The notes under the pieces were generated by a model. It saw nothing but the letters and a program-made list of their open reading frames with translations. It was not told the DNA's origin and did no database searches. A DNA stretch of 64,000 nt from Buddleja alternifolia (Eukaryota > Streptophyta > Magnoliopsida > Lamiales > Scrophulariaceae). A program made the translations under genes and the position numbers. The stretch spans positions 22,206,104 through 22,270,103 of the forward strand of contig CM033402.1 in NCBI GenBank assembly GCA_019426215.1. Reading direction: 5' to 3'. Every line of letters starts with the position of its first letter. Within the stretch, counting starts at the first letter, position 1. Shown piece by piece: positions 9,906 through 21,351 of the stretch.

Positions 9906-11419
9906 TGTTAGAAATTTTATGTTAGATATTTTGATGATGACAAGATAGGTTTATATTAGACCTCAAAGATTACGTAAGTTTATATTTTCCTAGAATATGT
10001 TTTGAGCGTTTAACAAGTTATCGAGTTGTAATTTCTAGAGTAGGCTTGTAAGTTATTATTTTTGTAGATTTTAGACTAAGTATTAGATGCTAAGTCACTG
10101 ATAGAATTCTAGGTGAGTCTGTCAGAGAAGAATTTGAAGATCAGCTTCTGAAGACAAGCGAAGGTGAAGATTTTGTCTTAAACGATGAATAATCGCTATG
10201 GACTATTTCAGGATATATGAATCAAGCGCTCAAAGCACTCAAGCAATCAAGAAGATCAGATTCACTTGAAATAAATTTTGAAGTCACTAAGGACTTAAGT
10301 ACAATCATCAACAGACATTTATTTCCAACGGGAAATAAATTCAAATGCATTAAATGCTTGATAAGAGCATTAAATGTGATAACGACGGATTGTATACGGA
10401 GCAAGCTACCTATTGGTTAAGACTGTCAGAATTTCATAGTTCAAACCTAACACATCAAATCAGTGCAGTAGGATTTCAGGAATGTCAGAGAAAAGGCATG
10501 ACTCACTCGCTCATGAGAAACACGCTCCTGCATGTGTCCAACTGACAAATCCCAAGAAAATGCCTATAAATACCTTACCTCAGCATACTCTAAATATACA
10601 CATACATACACAAGAAAGAGGTCAAAACTTTGCTGAAATTTTTTCTCACGAAAAGCTTTGAAACTCCGTATCAAAAAATCCTTCCAAGCTTTCACATACA
10701 TGCCAGACAGTCGTAGATATCTCAAACATCTTCATAGAAGAACCATACACTATTATTGGGATATCCTAAATTGTTTGAACTTCCTAAAATCAAACAAGCC
10801 CATGACTGAAACCCTTAACATCATCTGTCTGTGTGAAAAAGTTGTTGACTCTACAAGCAGTATTTCTGAGCGAAAGAAGCTTGTTAGTGAAGATCTTCAT
10901 TGGAGCTAAAGTTTGTGTGATCAAGGAGCTCAAGATCATCATCCCCTCCTCTATTTTGTAGAAGCCTTTGTATGATCCTTCGATAATCAATTTAGTGGAA
11001 TTCCTCTAAGTGTTCCAAGGAGAAAAAAGGACGTAGCTGAGATTACATCACCCAATGAACCTTATAAATTCATGTGTTATTTATTGTTTTATTGTCTTCA
11101 TTTATATTCTATCATTTATCTTGAAAAAGACAAGTAAACTAGTTAGGCGACTAATTGACAAACTAGAACGCTAAACTAAAATCATTTTCGATGTGCTAAA
11201 CCTGATGAAGCGATTGACGCATTACCTTACTTTGGTAATTTTGAAAATCACTAAGTCTAAGTTAACTTTGTCTAAGCGTCTGACCTAGCACTTAAGCTTG
11301 CCAAGCGTTCAAAACTCTTTAAAAGTGGTATAGATTTTTGAAGTCGAAAAAGTCTTCAGGGTCTATTCAACCCCTCTCCCCCCCTTCTAGACACTTTCGT
11401 ATGCCACTTGGGATCACCA
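9906..11419 (+). repeat. SIRE 3' LTR
   Basis: It begins TGTTAGAAATTTTATG and ends GGGATCACCA, matching the LTR pair of the SIRE element at 42418-43908 and 54904-56205 along its length. A TATA box, TATAAATA, lies at 10565-10572. Only this LTR and 245 bp of its own interior are in plus orientation here; the pol fragment to the left is inverted. The sequence after the LTR (GGACC) is leader of element F. Confidence 0.85.
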
Positions 11420-12185
11420 GGACCCCTCCTCGATCACTCATTAGCTCGAGTTGATCTAGATAGTCTATACATGTGTGTGTTGTTAGAATTGCTAGGCTTA
11501 TTCTTATGCATTTTGAATTATTGCTCGATAAAGAAATTAATGTGCAAAGTGAGACCAACTAAATAACATTATCGAATGTTATAATTCTACCAAATTAAAA
11601 TACTTAGTAAGTAAAGGGGCATTGGATGTCCTAGCTCTCCATCAAACTTTAAAAGGTGGGTTCATTTCTATTGCATGACATCTTCCCGGAATAAGGGGGT
11701 CATGCATCAAGATATGGTACTCTATCTTCTCTAGTGGATTTGATGCCTTCATGTCGAAACAAATTTTGTCCCATATATCATTCCAGGTTGCAAGGCGAGA
11801 TTAAATTCTCACACTGAAAGGAGTTGATAGAATAAATGACTCAGATGGATGACCACCTATATATCGAAAACGTTTGCGGTTCGGTGATTCATGAGTTAAA
11901 GGAAATTGAATCATCGGTTGGACTAATTGATATTTGACATCACCTCAGTGATCTAACGAGCCATATATTGTTCAAGGTTGCAACTTGTTTAGATGGTTGG
12001 GGAAGTCAATCACTCACTATGAAACCAGTTCAACGAGGTTTTCGATTATTGCAGTGTGAGTGCAATATCTCGAGAAAAATAGTGGGAGTCAAGTAAATAT
12101 TGAAATCTTGATTTTACTTGAAAGTACATAATAACACATCTAATAAAAAATCTTGGTTAATTTTCTGCACTTTATTTCCATCACA
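11420..12185 (+). other. Element F leader, non-coding
   Basis: No coding capacity. The last 160 bp resemble the leader of element C before its gag (AAAAATAGTGGGAG at about 12074 against 56509-56522). I find neither a PBS nor any sequence resembling F's 3' LTR end here, so the F 5' LTR seems to have been lost at or near the SIRE LTR junction at 11419. Confidence 0.5.
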
Positions 12186-13353
12186 ATGAAAAACCCTTTA
12201 ATAATACTACTTGAGAAAAATGTCCTCACTGGACCAAACTACTCTGATTGGATTTGGGCGTTGAGAATGGGCCTCAATGATGAATCACTTGAATATACAC
12301 TGCAGATGGATCGACCATAGAGCCTCGGGGTCAATCAGGAAGAATTGGGTATATGATGGAAGAAAAGTAAGGGATTATATTTTGAACTCCATGTGCACTG
12401 CATTGCAACGCACGCATGAAAGCATGGATAGTCCCAGGTCTCTCATGCTGCACTTGGAGGAACTGTTCAGGGAAAAGGGTAAGTCCATTAGATACTTTGT
12501 ATCAAAGGAGATTTTCAACACAATGATGAGAGAAAGAGACGATGTTGCTGATCATGTTTTGAACATGATATCCATGCTAGAAAAACTCCTCTTTATGGAC
12601 TACTACATGGATTTCCACCTTCAGGTGGATCTTATTCTCGAGTCACTCCCTAACTTATTCTCTGCCTTTGTCATTAATTTTGATATAAATGACATCGAAG
12701 AATCACTGTCAGTCTTGTTGGATAAGCTGGTCAAAGCACAGTTACAAATTGACAAAATATATGGTGCTTTTAGAGTTCCTATTCTATCTTCTAAGAAAAG
12801 ACCGAAGCAGCATCACCCACTGGCTGGGTGCATCAGAGAACCAATCATATCCAAGGTTAAAAAGTCTAGGACTAAGTGCATGAGGGATGAAAACACCTGC
12901 CTCCACTACTGGGAAGTGGGGCATTGGAAGCGTGGTTGTCCCGTACTAAAAGCTGAAAGCAAATCAGGTATAGACCTTTATGTTTTTGACACGGAATGTT
13001 TTATGATGATATTTTCTAGTTCTTGGATTCTAGATTCTAGAGCTAGTGCTCATATTTGTATTTTGAACCAGGATCTAGAAATAAGTAGAAAGTTGGATGA
13101 GAACGAAGTGATGATCAATGTTGGAAGCGGACACAGCATGGCTGCAACTCACATTGGAATTACTTCTGTTTCATTAATTTTTGGACATCAAATTAGATTA
13201 GATGATTGCCTTGTTTTGCCCAATGGGCTCAAGAATATTATTTTTATTCCTGTATTAGTCAGGAAAGGATATTTGTTAACTTTTAAACATAATTCTTGCA
13301 ATATTTATTTTAGAAATAAATGTGGTGGCTCTGAATCTTTAATTAATGGTTGA
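12186..13353 (+). pseudogene. Copia gag and protease (element F)
   Basis: The gag start is the ATG at 12186 (MKNPLIILLEKN, then LTGPNYSDWIWAL, the usual N-terminal copia gag motif). That frame stops after about 44 codons; a frame from 12277 continues the UBN2-type gag. The nucleocapsid knuckle reads CLHYWEVGHWKRGC with the second cysteine replaced by tyrosine. The protease active site reads WILDSRASAHIC, with DSG changed to DSR. The ORF ends at 13353, seven bases before the next open stretch. Capsid, RNA-binding and protease functions are all damaged. Confidence 0.85.
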
Positions 13354-13359
13354 TGCTAT

Positions 13360-14391
13360 TTGAATGTCCGAAATCAATGTATGGTTAATATTATGACTAA
13401 AAAACATAGTATGAATGGAATGCACCAAGAACTCATATGGAACCTTAGCCTAGGACATGCCGGTGAATTTAAGATTCATGAGTTGGAAAAACGTGGGCTC
13501 ATTGGTCCACTTGGGTCTGACCCATATCCAACTTGTGAATCGTGCCTCAAAGGTAAGATGACTCGGCCACCATTCACTGGACATTTCGAAAGGGCAAACG
13601 AAGTTTTAGGATTAATCCACACTGACATCTGTGGGCCCTTCAAGGATGTGGTCGTTGGAGGTTTTCAGCACTTTATAACCTTCACAGATGACCACTCTAG
13701 GTATGGTCTAGTTTATCGGATGAAATATAAATCCGAAGCACTTGAATGGTTCAAGGAATTCAAATCTTTGACTGAAAAACAAACTAGGCACACTATTAAG
13801 ACACTGAGATCTGATCGAGGTGCTGAATACATGAGTGCCGAGTTTGACGAGTTCTTAAAAGAACAAGGAATAGTATTACAACTAACTCCTCCAGCAACCC
13901 CACAAGTCAATGGAGTAGCAGAAAGAAGGAACCGTACTCTGTTGGACATGATACGCTCCATGCTTAGCTACACCGACTTACCCATCTCATTGTGGGGACA
14001 TGCTTTGCTTACAGCTGCACACATTCTTAACAAATGTCCCTTAAAATGTGTTCCCACTACACCATATGAGATACGGAGCGGTAGGAAGCCTAGTTTGAAA
14101 TACATAAGAATATGTGGTTGCCCAGCATATGTAAAGAAGACCACGGTAGAGAAACTAGATGATAGATTCTTCAAAGGACATTTTATCGATTTTCTTTTAG
14201 ATTCGATGGGATACCTCTTTTACCTGCAAAATGATCATAGGATCATTGTGGCCTTTCAAGCCCACTTTCTTGAAGAAGAATTCATTCAAGAAGGTGGTGC
14301 AGGTAGAATGATTGTTGTGGAAGAACAAGGTAATGTCCCTTCGGAGACATTAGTTCAAGAATCTAAACCTAACTTGACACAACCATCATAG
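13360..14391 (+). pseudogene. Copia integrase (element F)
   Basis: Open for 343 codons. It contains the GAG-pre-integrase zinc region (LGHAGEF, then CESCLKGKM), the integrase core with HTDICGPF, RSDRGAEY and NGVAERRNRTLLDM (the D, D and E catalytic residues all present), and the KYIRICGCPAYV region. It ends at a TAG at 14389 in the linker to reverse transcriptase. This is the best preserved domain of F, but it sits in a broken polyprotein. Confidence 0.85.
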
Positions 14392-14457
14392 TGAAGATCT
14401 AGCAGAGCATCTGAACCGCCTTAGAGATATTGCTATCTGCACAAAACACAGCATTAT

Positions 14458-15378
14458 TTGTATGTCGTTGCAGAAGAAAGCCATGGAAATGATCCCTCTG
14501 ACTGTGATAAAGAAGCGACGGATATAGATTCCTCTAAGTGGCTTGAGGCTATAAAAGTTGAGATTGATTTGATATATTCAAACCAAGTCTGGATTCTTAC
14601 TGATCTACCAAATGTAGTACGACCAATTGGGTGCAAATGGATCTATAAGAAAAAAGATTGGTCCGGATGGCAAGGTGGACATCTATAAGGCCAGACTAGT
14701 GGAGAAAAGTTATAGTCAAAAAGAGGGCATTGACTATATGGAAACCTTTTCGCCAGTAGCCATAATCAAATTTATTAGAATTCTGATAGCCATAGCTACA
14801 AACTCTTAGACTATGAAGTCTGGCAAATGGATGTAAAGACCGCATTCTTAAATGGATAGTTGGATGAGGACATTTATATGCAATAGCCCAGGGGCTTTAT
14901 ATCCGAAGCCAACTCTTATAAAGTTTACAAACTTAATCGGCCCATTTATGGACTGAAGCAAGCCTTTAGGAGTTGGAATCTAAGGTTCGATGAAGAAGCC
15001 AAGAAATATGGCTTCATCAAGAATGAAGATGAACCGTGTGTCTATAAAATGGTCAGTGGGAGCAAGTTGACATTCCTGGTTCTGTACGTAGATGACATAC
15101 TACTTATAGGGAATGACATAGGCTTATTGACTTCGGTCAAGACGTGGCTCTCAAGTACATTCTCCATGAAAGACTTAGGAGAAGCGACCTACATTCTAGG
15201 AATTTACTTTTATAGAGATAAAGCGAATAGAATGATTGGTCTCTCCCAAGCACTCTACCTAGAGAAAGTCCTTAAGAGATATGAAATCCATAACTCTAAG
15301 GGAGGACTTTTGCCCATGAGACATGGTATTCATCTTTCCAAATCTATTAGTCCCAAAACGGATAAGGATAGAATATAA
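14458..15378 (+). pseudogene. Copia reverse transcriptase (element F)
   Basis: Frames from 14458, 14627 and 15049 together give WLEAIKVEID, GCKWIYKKK, KARLVEKSYSQKEGIDY, ETFSPVA, QMDVKTAFLNG and YGLKQAFRSWN. The intact active site YVDDILLIGND starts at 15085. Interruptions: a frameshift near 14670, a stop after the IAIATNS word (about 14807), TAGs near 14857 and 14885, and a TAA at 15376. The catalytic box survives but the protein cannot be made. Confidence 0.85.
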
Positions 15379-16071
15379 ATGAGGAATATACCCTATGCAT
15401 CCGCTGTGGGTAGTCTCATGTACGCAATGTTATGCATGAGGCCAAATCTGGCACATGCTGTGAGCATGGTCAGTAGGTTTCAAGCTAACCCAGGGGAGTC
15501 TCACTGGACAACAGTGAAGTGTATCTTAAAGTACTTAAGAAGAACTAAAGATATGCAACTAATATATAGGGATAGAGAATTAAAGGTGAATGGTTACACC
15601 GACTTAGATTTCCAATCTGATTCGGATGACCTTTAATCTACCTTTGGGTACATATTCACACTCTGTGGAGGAGCGGTGTCTTGGAAAAGTTCCAAGCAAA
15701 GCACAACTGTAGACTCCACAACGGAGACAGGATATGTGGCAGCCTCTGAGGTAGCTAAAGAAGTTGTTTGGATGAGAAAGTTCATAGCTGAACTTGGAGT
15801 GGTTCCAAGCATGGAAATGTCGTTGCCACTATGGTGTGACAACAATGGAACAATTGCACAAGCTAAAGAACCAAGGTCTCACAATAAATCTAAACATGTG
15901 ACGAGAAAATATAATATAATACAAGAAATTGTTGGAAGAGGTGGTACAGCCGTGCAGAAAATAGCCTCAGTCGAAAACATGGGTGACCCACTCACTAAGC
16001 CATTATCACTGGCGGTGCTAGACAAACATCTTGAGAAGATGGGAATCAAATACCATAGCGATTGGCGTTGA
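15379..16071 (+). pseudogene. Copia RNase H region (element F)
   Basis: This gives PYASAVGSLMYAM, RPNLAHAVSMVSRFQ, the tether KCILKYLRRTKD and the RNase H segment with GYTDLDFQSDSDD. After a stop near 15636 it continues as GAVSWKSSKQ, TTETGYVAASE, WCDNNGTIAQAKEP and a GDPLTKPLS ending. The final stop (TGA, 16069-16071) lies five bases before the polypurine tract, as is normal for copia. Confidence 0.82.
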
Positions 16072-16075
16072 GTGC

Positions 16076-16086
16076 AAGTGGGAGAT
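16076..16086 (+). other. Polypurine tract of element F
   Basis: AAGTGGGAGAT directly precedes the LTR start at 16087. The same 11 bases precede the LTR of element C (60473-60483). It is the plus-strand primer site for reverse transcription. Confidence 0.8.
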
Positions 16087-16730
16087 TGTTAGGTGTATGG
16101 CCTCAATGCCTATGAGGAATTAAATTGTGTAGGGCTTAGATAAGTTATTTGTACAAAACGTTTGATGTTTCTATTTATAGAATAATGGTTTTGATGTTGT
16201 TGATATAAATCTAATGGCATTTAAATGTACTGAACAAATCAGTCCAAGAGATTTCAAGATAGACTTTCCATCTCTTATAGACAAGAGGATGCACTGGAAC
16301 AGTCCAGTACTTAATCTCTAAAACTGAGAGTTTGTGAGTTAATGAATATTAATTGGGCATTAATATTCAACTCATATGACACCTTTTTGACAAGGAAGTG
16401 CCAGTCGTACACTAATTAGATAGCAGGAGCTGGTGTCATGAATATGGTTAATGGAATTAACATATTTGAACTCGACTCGCATTAATCCGATCACATAGGC
16501 ATTTACTCTTTGACAGTCAATGATCGGGATTAAGATTGCGATAGTATGTGTGAACTTTAGACCTGAGGAGTCATTTATAACATGCTTGTAGTATTGGATA
16601 TTTTATCAGAGTAGTTAGACCCATATCACCTGAAAGGTGGGGTCGACCTCGAAGTATGATCCAATAGTGCATTCGATGTTATAAGACAACTTTCCAAAAC
16701 GAGATTCACCATCTCGATAGTAAACAAGTA
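16087..16730 (+). repeat. Element F 3' LTR, left part
   Basis: It starts TGTTAGGTGTATGGCCTC after the polypurine tract. It includes a block with CAGAGTAGTTAGACCCA and GACCTCGAAGTATGATCC, shared in diverged form with the LTRs of H (about 28755-28860) and LTR-b. It breaks off where a long-LTR element is inserted and resumes near 20374. Confidence 0.75.
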
Positions 16731-16743
16731 TGATATTCTCGAT

Positions 16744-16812
16744 CCCTAATTTCGTAGAAGTGAAGGTAAACATTATAATTATCGCTAATTAGATTTTGTA
16801 ATTTATTCGATT
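16744..16812 (+). repeat. Left arm of a 69-bp inverted repeat
   Basis: It starts CCCTAATTTCGTAGAAG. It is the reverse complement of 20290-20358 with 5 mismatches in 69 bases. Similarity continues weakly about 25 bases further out on both sides. Confidence 0.85.
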
Positions 16813-18477
16813 TTAGCAATGTGTGTACGACAAAAAGTATTTTACTACTTGCTTATATAACCATTATTATATCTATATGTGAAATAGGTTAGTAGTATTT
16901 ACACCTCATTGTGGAATAGTTGATGTATTATATCATTTAAGGTATATATATATATATATTCATCTTCATCAATTGATTACTAATAATTAAATGTGATCAT
17001 GCCTACCTACATAGATATATGGGCACAAACACATGCACGTATATACATACATATATACATATATATACGTACAGCCACATGCACTAATAGGGGGAGGAAG
17101 ATTAGGAGGTGGCAAATTAAGCTAATCACATCTCATCTTGCTTAAAAACGTGGCCCATGGAGGATTAATCTCCATTTATTTTTTCTCTACCTTTTTGACC
17201 AACACCTTCATATATACACCAATTCAGCCTTCAACCTCACTCATCACCATGCCTGAAAACTCTCTGAAAATCAGCTCCTATCTCACCTCAAATACATGAA
17301 AAGCTGAAGAAAGAAAATCCAGTAGGAGGAAGCATCATCCTTTCTTCTTTCTCTTAAGGTATATGGTAGTTTATTATTTCTTTCGCATGAATATGTTGTA
17401 GACTAAATGTAGTTCAAGCTGTATATGACCTGGAATTGAGAGTATCATATCATATAAGTGTATTTTAGTTAACTTCAATGGCATGATGTTCAGTTTTTTT
17501 TGGGAACTTTCAGTTTCTGAAGTTAAGTTTAAAACAGTAATGAGGTGCCTAAACTTGTGAGTTGATTATGAGAAATTTTTTGGAATGACTTGATTGTGTG
17601 ATTACACCTCTCTGAAAAATTTGGTAAGGATTAGAGTTGTGCGGAATTTTCTAAAAAACGTTGAACAAAATCGCCAGTCTGTTCGGCGGAATTGAGAATT
17701 GTTTCTGTTTTGAGGATATTTAGTGTACCTGGAAATTTTGGTTTACTCTAAAAATTTTATAGTAGATGTATACCTATGTTATAGAGACTTCATATAAATT
17801 TCGGAAGTTTTCAATAAATAGGGGATTTTACAAAAATATTTGAATATAAGGTGTCTGTTCTCAAAAAATCTGTCGGGACGGTCCTGTTTCGTTGATCGAA
17901 TCCCCAATTTGACAGGGAAGTTAAATTTGGAAAAATTATGTAGACTTTTTCAGCGTCCTTTCGGATATCTTGAAAATTTTGACAAAAAAATTTCATTCCG
18001 AGATTGTTTCAAAAAATTGTTGAAGTATATTGCGCATGTAAGGAAGCTTGTTTGAACTTAATTGCCTGTATGGTTGGATTATAAAGCATTATAAGTTAAG
18101 AATATGACGGTGTATTTGGACAACAGGATAGATTGTGGTTTAGATGAGACACAAGGCGACGACATCGAGTTGTAACAGTGAAGGTTTCTCTTTTCCTTGA
18201 AATGCTTTAAGTGCTTACCTACTTGTGATTTTCTTGTTTCATTAACAAATGCCTTATCCGTATCTCCTTGATTGGTTCGTGATGATTGTTGATTCCTAAA
18301 TATTCTGATCGGTTCAATATCTCATGATTCCCGACGTTATCCTTTTCACGTCTATGGTATATGTTTTGCCTCGAAATGGTTTTCGGTTTAATTGTTGTCA
18401 ATTCCCGCGAGTCTTATCACATGTGTCTTTCTTAACATGTTGAAACCATGTTATTCCTTGGTTCCATTCCGTCGGCT

Positions 18478-18835
18478 AAAGGAGGTAAGTTCTATATATG
18501 CGGGACAAAGTGCCACGCGATGGTGGGGGCCACCTCTTGATCCCGTAGGAGCCACCACTAGAATCCTAATGTCCGGCATCCTTCCGCGATATGTTCTTTT
18601 CTTAGTCTAAATTTTTTACTCTTAAAGGCAGAGTGAAGGGAGCTAAGTGCTATACGGGATAAAGTGCCACGCGACGGCGGGGGCCACCTCTTAAACCCGT
18701 AAGAGGCACCGCTAGAATCCCGACACCTGGAAATTCGCAGACTAAAGGGAGCTAAGTGCTATACGGGACAAAGTGCCACGCGACGGTGGGGGCCACCTCT
18801 TGAACCCGTAGGAGCCACCACTAGAATCCCAACAC
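18478..18835 (+). repeat. Three ~90-110 bp direct repeats in the long LTR
   Basis: Each copy holds the CGGGACAAAGTGCCACGCGA core, GGGGGCCACCTCTTGA and AGCCACCACTAGAATCC, with substitutions. They lie near 18478-18570, 18636-18722 and 18745-18835. The second and third are closest together and share AAGGGAGCTAAGTGCTATA. Confidence 0.85.
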
Positions 18836-19468
18836 TTGCAATTCTCAAAGGGTGTGAAGTCTCCCGCTGGTATGGGACAGTTGGGAAACGGAACACAATC
18901 GTATGACATGAATCTAAAGTATACGAGTTCTTCATTCTGGTTTTTTTATATGTATCGTGATTGATATTCATCCTTCTGATAATTTATTTTCTCCAATGAT
19001 TTGCTCAATAAGTGTAATCTTGTTTCTCCTGTAATATTCCGCTGCAGATTCCGTTTTAAAGATAAAGGTAAAGCAATCCGTTAACCTACCTCACTGAGTC
19101 ATTCGGACTCACCCTTCCCTCTTTCTTCATTTTCAGATAAGCTTAGAATGTCAGATACGAATGGAGAAATGAGAATAAAGGAAGCATTGGTTTGTTTCTA
19201 TCAGAGGGAGTGATGTTTTGGGATGTATGATTGGGTATGTATATGTTTTGGCTTGGAGATCTGTAATTGACAGAGTTGTTGTTGAATTGTGTAAGACTGA
19301 TGAAGAAGGTATTGTTGGTTTAAGTGGAATGAAATTTTTTAGTTTCAGCAAATGAAGTATTGGTATAGGCCTGACGCTTAGCGCTGACTCGAGAAAGGAT
19401 GATCTCCTGGATCGAGCTGGCGTTAAGGTGTGGCGGGCCACCAGGTGGTTGGTGCGCGCTACAGTTGG

Positions 19469-19480
19469 TGGTATCAGAGC
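19469..19480 (+). other. tRNA-Met primer binding site
   Basis: TGGTATCAGAGC, a perfect match to the complement of the plant initiator tRNA-Met 3' end. It follows the LTR end at 19463 after a five-base spacer. Confidence 0.85.
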
Positions 19481-20289
19481 TTGGGTTAGTACTTGAGCTA
19501 TACTAGGATAAGATCTTTAGACTTTAGCGTGGAGTTGTGATTGGTTGAGCTTAGGAGATGAATTTTGAAGATGTATTAGATGAGCGACAAGATTAGATAT
19601 ATCAATAGGAAAAGGAAATAAGGGTAATTTTTTTTTACTTGCTCTGAGGTGTTGGACTTTTTAAGGCATGATTTGGTTAGCGGTAACTGCAAATTGAAGC
19701 GAGTAAGCTCATATCCCTCGAACCTAGTTAAGTTCTCCATTTTTGATACTTGCCAGTCTTGAGACTTTTACTCATGGAAATTGCCTTAACAGTGTTCCAA
19801 GCCCTAATCTTGCTGTATCCTTTATAAAACTTAATTCCGTCTTGTTATCATCAACATTTCAAGCATTTTGATGTCCAGAGTAATCATCATCTATCTCAAG
19901 ACCTTGTCATGCTTAATGTTTGAATCCTGTTAATCCATTTTTATGGCAAGACCTTCTGTTTAGTCATTTATTCTTAATGATCCTGTTCTCACGTTTGTAT
20001 TATCTTTAGTCCTGAAACTCCTAATCGTTGAATATTTTCTTTTGCTCTTGGTCACCCCTCAAGCCTTAAACTTGATTATAATTTCTATTTTTGGATAGCA
20101 AATGCCATTGTATATATTTGAGGACTCTTCCATTCGTGTTTGAACTTCCTTAAAAACTATATGTGAAGTGCTTCATTTGGATGTCTAAGGATCGCTGACC
20201 TTAAGTTGAGAATCCTATTTTTCATCTTTTGAAGCCGGTATTCGTTTTTGCCACTTTGAAATTCCTATTCATTACCAATCTTTACTTTT
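19481..20289. other. Degraded interior after the PBS, non-coding
   Basis: About 150 bp after the PBS reads like a retrotransposon leader. The rest, to the right inverted-repeat arm, has no ORF and no recognisable domain. Coding sequence of the element has been lost. Confidence 0.4.
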
Positions 20290-20358
20290 AATCGAATAAA
20301 TTGCGAAATCTAATTAGCGGTAATTATAATGTTTACCTTCTCTTCTATGAAATTAGGG
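20290..20358 (-). repeat. Right arm of the 69-bp inverted repeat
   Basis: It ends GAAATTAGGG and is the reverse complement of 16744-16812 at about 93% identity. Read on the minus strand and extended outwards, it begins like an LTR (TATAACACCCAATATT). This may therefore be an oppositely oriented LTR start rather than a DNA-transposon terminus. Confidence 0.8.
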
Positions 20359-20373
20359 ACCAAGAATATTGGG

Positions 20374-21337
20374 TGTTATATATAAACTATCCCGTGATTG
20401 TCACTGAGGGTAGTTTGGTAATTTCACATTATTAAGATTCTTAGTACAGTATCACGTTATATGAGTTTGACTAAACCACGACTCTTACTTGATCGGGTCA
20501 CGTCGGTGAAGAGTTTATACACATATGGTATTCGTAGTCAAGGTTCGTGATGACATGATCATTTCGATTTCAATTACCTTATTATTTGGTTCCACGGTGT
20601 TAGCTAGGAGACAACCTTATCCGTTGGAATCCTCCCATTGCCAATTGAATCGAGCCTAGAGAGTCACGCTATGTGAAGAAAAGGAATATTTCCTTAAGGT
20701 AAGGGTATTTTGGTAAAATCACATTTGACATGAATTGTCTAATAAAATAGATGGCATGATTTAATTAAAGATATTTAATTTGATTAACTAAATTTATTAA
20801 ATCATATTAATTCATAAGTTGAATTATCTGGAAGTTAATTTTTAAGTTGAATTATATTAATTGGCTTAATATTAATCGGATTAATGTAATTAATTAATTA
20901 CCAATTTGATTGGTCTTGAATTTAGTTAATTACACATGGGCTATGTGAAAAACAAAGCGCGAAGACCATCCCCAAGGCTTGGATCTGTCGTCCCTCACTG
21001 AGTAACCTTGGGGGTGTCTTTTACTTGGTATAAGTATTCAGTCAGTGTCAGAACTTCAAACGGACAAGTCATTGTTTTAGAATTTGACATTCACCCAAAA
21101 TAAACCTAGAGCATTAGGAAAGAAAAATCCCTCCCTCTCCATCCGTCTAGCCACCTGCAATAGTTTCCAAGGAGGAGATTGAGTTTTTCTTGGAGAATTT
21201 TCCTTTCGCGTGATTATCTAAAGGCAAGAGTCCGGGCTACTGCTGATAATATAAGAATCAATAGACGAAAAAGGAAATTTGATTACTCTTGACAAAATCT
21301 TGTTAATTGATCTACATGTATATCATTAATATCCCCA
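20374..21337 (+). repeat. Element F 3' LTR, right part
   Basis: It resumes LTR sequence with blocks shared with H's right part: ACCACGACTCTTACTTGATC at 20475 against 62711-62733, and CCCATTGCCAATTGAATCGA at 20635 against 62871. An AT-rich TTAATTAATTA stretch and a leader-like region with AAAGGAAAT follow. The end is placed at CCCCA (21333-21337) by analogy with LTR-b, so it is approximate. Confidence 0.6.
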
Positions 21338-21351
21338 AATCAGATTCTCAG

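Larger units (their letters stand above)
16731..19463 (+). repeat. Long LTR of an inserted retrotransposon (possibly a Tekay-type chromovirus)
   Basis: An approximately 2.7-kb non-coding stretch ends in ACA just before a PBS (19469-19480). The left end near TGATATTCTC is uncertain. It contains an AT dinucleotide run at about 16942-16960, GT/CATA-rich runs near 17030-17070, three 110-bp repeats (18478-18835) and a word like GAGTCATTCGGACTCACCC (19095-19115) that I associate with Del/Tekay LTRs. That lineage call rests on memory and is weak. Small open stretches here have no recognisable product. Confidence 0.5.

Noticed and set aside
10217..10909. Small open stretches between 10217 and 10909
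   Set aside because: They lie within the SIRE LTR and are not preserved as ORFs in the other two SIRE LTR copies.
16942..17070. AT and GT/CATA-rich runs as an origin or matrix attachment site
   Set aside because: Simple repeats are common in long LTRs and nothing else supports an origin.
19469..19480. tRNA gene fragment
   Set aside because: Only the 12 bases complementary to a tRNA 3' end are present, in the position of a retrotransposon PBS.
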